This document shows positions 62,097 through 64,000 of a DNA stretch of 64,000 bases, piece after piece. The position numbers and the translations under genes are program-made. Source of the DNA: Cognatishimia sp. 1_MG-2023 (GTDB lineage Bacteria; Pseudomonadota; Alphaproteobacteria; Rhodobacterales; Rhodobacteraceae); contig NZ_JAUORX010000002.1 of the NCBI RefSeq assembly GCF_030548175.1, positions 400,553-464,552 on the forward strand, given 5' to 3'. The notes under the pieces were generated by a model. That model was given only the letters and a program-made list of their open reading frames with translations, did no database searches and was not told where the DNA came from. Every line of letters starts with the position of its first letter. Position 1 is the stretch's first letter.

Positions 62097-63098
62097 TTAA
62101 CGCATCCAATAGCCTTCGCGGCGAATTTTGTTTCGTATGGCCTGTTCCTTGCGCGGAAGCTTATCGCGGTCAAACAAGGCGCGCACCTTTTTGCCCCGTT
62201 CGTGATAGATCATAAACTTGAATGGCTCATACTGTTTCAGCACTCGTTTGATGCCATTATGCGCAGTCACCGCTTCTAAGACGTCCACAACATGATCCGC
62301 CTCGCGTGCATATAAGAGTGGTAGCAGGCGATAGTGACAGGTGATCGTACCATCCATCAGTCCCGAAGGGATCGTATTGCGACCACCCCCCAATGCATGA
62401 ATGACAAGGGGCAGGGCCACTTGATCCAACCATGGGGTCAATTGCTGGCAGGCCAGTGCCTCTGGCGTGTCATCCCGAATGGCTAAAGCGTACTCTAGAT
62501 AGAGCCGACCAAACTCTTGCGGGCATTTGTAGAAAAAGAACCCGGCATTAAAGTAAAGATACCGCCGCCAGTATTCATCTGGTTGGTTCAGATCGAGCGA
62601 ACTTTCAAAGTCCAATCCGAACTTGTCATATAAAGACTTCCAGATCTCTGTATATCCCGGCCCATATAATGGGGGGATGGGCCATGTGCCCTCTACCTTG
62701 TGCGAGGCACCGGGGCGATCAAAGTCAAATGGGACGGACATTAAGTCGCCCGTTATTAATGTATCTGTATCCAGAAACAGAAACGGCTCGCCCTCGGGCA
62801 GTTCCAGCAAAGCCTCAATCTTATTGCCGTTCGGGTATTCGGCCCCAAAGTGCTGACTTTCAAATGGGATGATCTCTGCCCCAAGCTCTTGCAGCAGGTT
62901 ACGCGCATCCGCGTTCCGCATTTTGGGGTTCTTGTCCCAAAGCGGCCCTGGCTGTGGCTCTGCTACAAAGATCCGTCCGGCAAAGTCCGGGCTCATCTTC
63001 CTAAGGGAGGTTAGCAAGAGAATGGCTTCAAAGGTCAGCCGTCCTGCTTGTCCTACCAATAGGATGTTAAATGTCTGTGCTGTTGTCGCGTTTGTCAT
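62097..63098 (-). CDS. glycosyltransferase-like protein (GT-A fold)
   Basis: A 333-residue protein without signal or membrane helix. The N-terminus FNILLVGQAGRLTFEAILLL precedes an acidic FLFLDTDTLITGD (DxD motif, about residue 105), as in nucleotide-sugar transferases of the GT8 type. The end is basic. Acceptor unknown; polysaccharide or glycolipid synthesis is a guess. It is divergent from a small secreted protein. Confidence 0.65.
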   Translation of the reverse strand: MTNATTAQTFNILLVGQAGRLTFEAILLLTSLRKMSPDFAGRIFVAEPQPGPLWDKNPKMRNADARNLLQELGAEIIPFESQHFGAEYPNGNKIEALLELPEGEPFLFLDTDTLITGDLMSVPFDFDRPGASHKVEGTWPIPPLYGPGYTEIWKSLYDKFGLDFESSLDLNQPDEYWRRYLYFNAGFFFYKCPQEFGRLYLEYALAIRDDTPEALACQQLTPWLDQVALPLVIHALGGGRNTIPSGLMDGTITCHYRLLPLLYAREADHVVDVLEAVTAHNGIKRVLKQYEPFKFMIYHERGKKVRALFDRDKLPRKEQAIRNKIRREGYWMR

Positions 63099-63211
63099 TT
63101 TTTTCGTTCTTGGCCCGATACGTTATATAAAGCTTACATATAAAACGACCGCGCGGCCAAGCAGCTTTGAACAAGGTCTGCGTATTTCTGTTTGAAAGAG
63201 AAGGAAAATTC

Positions 63212-63667
63212 ATGAGCTTTGCGAAAATGATACGTCTTGGGGTGGTCCTCATCAGTTTAGCGCCTGCAACTGTCGTGTTGGCAGAGGATCGCGTTGCCGA
63301 AGATCAAACCCTAAGTGGCAAGTTCCTGACCGCAACAGAAGTGAAGCCTATATTGGGGGCGACCAAAGCCAACTGGATTGGCGTACGTGAATGGGAGGGG
63401 CAGGACCTGATCTATTTCACCCACCTTCTGAGCTGGCGCTGTGGTCTTTATGAAATCCGCTATTCCGTAAATGGCGGGGATCAACAGATGTGGCCGGTGC
63501 CTGCCTGTGATCCAGACACCCATACGGTTGGTGCTATTCCTGATGGGGCGGCGATTTATACAACATTGCCGCTCAAATCGGTGGAAACCGTAGACATTGA
63601 ACTCCTCTATGATGACCTGACCACGGAAAGCGGTTCTTACCAGCGATCTGCGGTTCTGATTCCGTAA
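63212..63667 (+). CDS. secreted protein, 151 aa, unknown
   Basis: A small exported protein. The ATG at 63212 has GAAGGA upstream and begins a signal (MIRLGVVLISLAPATVVLA, cleavage before EDRV). The mature part has two cysteines (SWRCGLYEIR, VPACDP), probably a disulfide, and a beta-rich pattern. I do not recognise the family. It is the last gene of the window. Confidence 0.7.
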   Translation: MSFAKMIRLGVVLISLAPATVVLAEDRVAEDQTLSGKFLTATEVKPILGATKANWIGVREWEGQDLIYFTHLLSWRCGLYEIRYSVNGGDQQMWPVPACDPDTHTVGAIPDGAAIYTTLPLKSVETVDIELLYDDLTTESGSYQRSAVLIP

Positions 63668-64000
63668 TTCATCAAAGGGTAGGGTGGGTCGTGCCCGATT
63701 CACCCCGATTCAGGTGGTACTCAACGAGATTCCCGCGCTGAATCGCTGCCTACCTGTGGATAAGCTTGTGGAGATCTCAATCCGCTGCATTCTTCTCGCC
63801 TACTTAGGCGGTGTCGTGCGAAAATCTGGATGATGGGTGATATGTTAAGTTGTTGTTATTTAATGGTTTTTAACTTTTTTGAAGAAAAAATAACTTTTCC
63901 TGTAAAAAGCGCTTGCGGCTGTACGCAAGTAACCTTAGAACCCCCCTTACCGGCGGCGCTGAGGCGCACAACGGCGGGTCAGACGGGAAACGGAGCGGTG
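63668..64000. other. gap with DnaA box, AT-rich stretch and rRNA-type promoter candidate
   Basis: No gene is visible. TGTGGATAA (63755-63763) is a perfect DnaA box on the minus strand (TTATCCACA). An AT-rich stretch covers about 63840-63905. TTGCGG (63913) and TTAGAA (63935) with 16 bases between them form a strong -35/-10 pair, followed by CCCCCC and a GC-rich leader that resembles the start of rRNA operon leaders in this order. If so, 16S rRNA lies just outside the window. A replication origin is less likely with one box only. Confidence 0.4.

Noticed and set aside
63755..63905. Chromosomal replication origin at the right edge
   Set aside because: Only one perfect DnaA box is present and the neighbouring genes are not those usually beside oriC.

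Overview
The window is a piece of an alphaproteobacterial chromosome, most likely a marine Roseobacter-group member (Rhodobacterales). The evidence is a tRNA-His without G-1 and with A73, an alphaproteobacterial LexA box (GTTC-N7-GTTC), a TAXI-type TRAP transporter, small order-specific proteins (DUF6280-, DUF6324- and DUF6476-like), and CarD, RpoH and PopZ-like genes in a typical setting. The genus cannot be fixed from the sequence alone. No CRISPR array and no rRNA gene is visible. The last 90 bases look like an rRNA-type promoter and leader, so an rRNA operon may begin just beyond the right edge.

Bases 1-4450 are an accessory island. It holds decayed IS66 transposase DNA, an AT-rich stretch with repeated TGTAAC/GTTACA hexamers, an unknown 220-residue gene, an intact IS3-family element (about 1687-3115), and the 3' end of an SbcC-like ATPase gene translationally coupled to a small CPxC protein. 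Bases 4458-10194 form a catabolic cluster: a DadA-like D-amino acid dehydrogenase, a fused TRAP permease, a TAXI binding protein and a divergent LysR regulator. Beside it lies a broken RidA gene that once fitted the same pathway. Bases 10388-11977 are a nested mobile region: an IS3-family orfB remnant split by an IS110-family element. The 193-base left end of that element carries segments matching both its target and its own ends, as expected of a bridge RNA.

From tRNA-Cys (12148) to the right edge the window is mostly conserved core. It covers protein repair and outer-membrane export (pcm, tolC), a PopZ-like protein, EF-P, a LysR/UPF0718 permease pair, a gamma-butyrobetaine dioxygenase-like enzyme, YgfZ, an MsbA-like exporter, a RidA/WYL regulator pair, HisC-like aminotransferase, a paired active and inactive M16 peptidase, valS, an ArsR/SRPBCC operon, mmcB with a LexA box, a MarR-GNAT fusion, tRNA-His, RluA and rpoH. 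Further right are PepF, a lipase/SCP2 pair, a Suv3-like helicase/S4/ferredoxin/CarD run, azlCD, cobS/cobT, a CPA2 antiporter, Lrp/HPPD, an FkbM methyltransferase, a large membrane-anchored protein with pilus-like ends, a SIMPL protein, metY and a glycosyltransferase-like protein.

Three layers of non-coding structure stand out: a family of dispersed repeats at gene 3' ends (seven copies, with a GC hairpin and a GGTATTTGGATCAAG-like tail), a 38-bp inverted-repeat unit present twice 40 kb apart, and a structured intergenic RNA candidate upstream of valS that resembles 6S RNA in layout. Several regulators have clear palindromic operators next to them.
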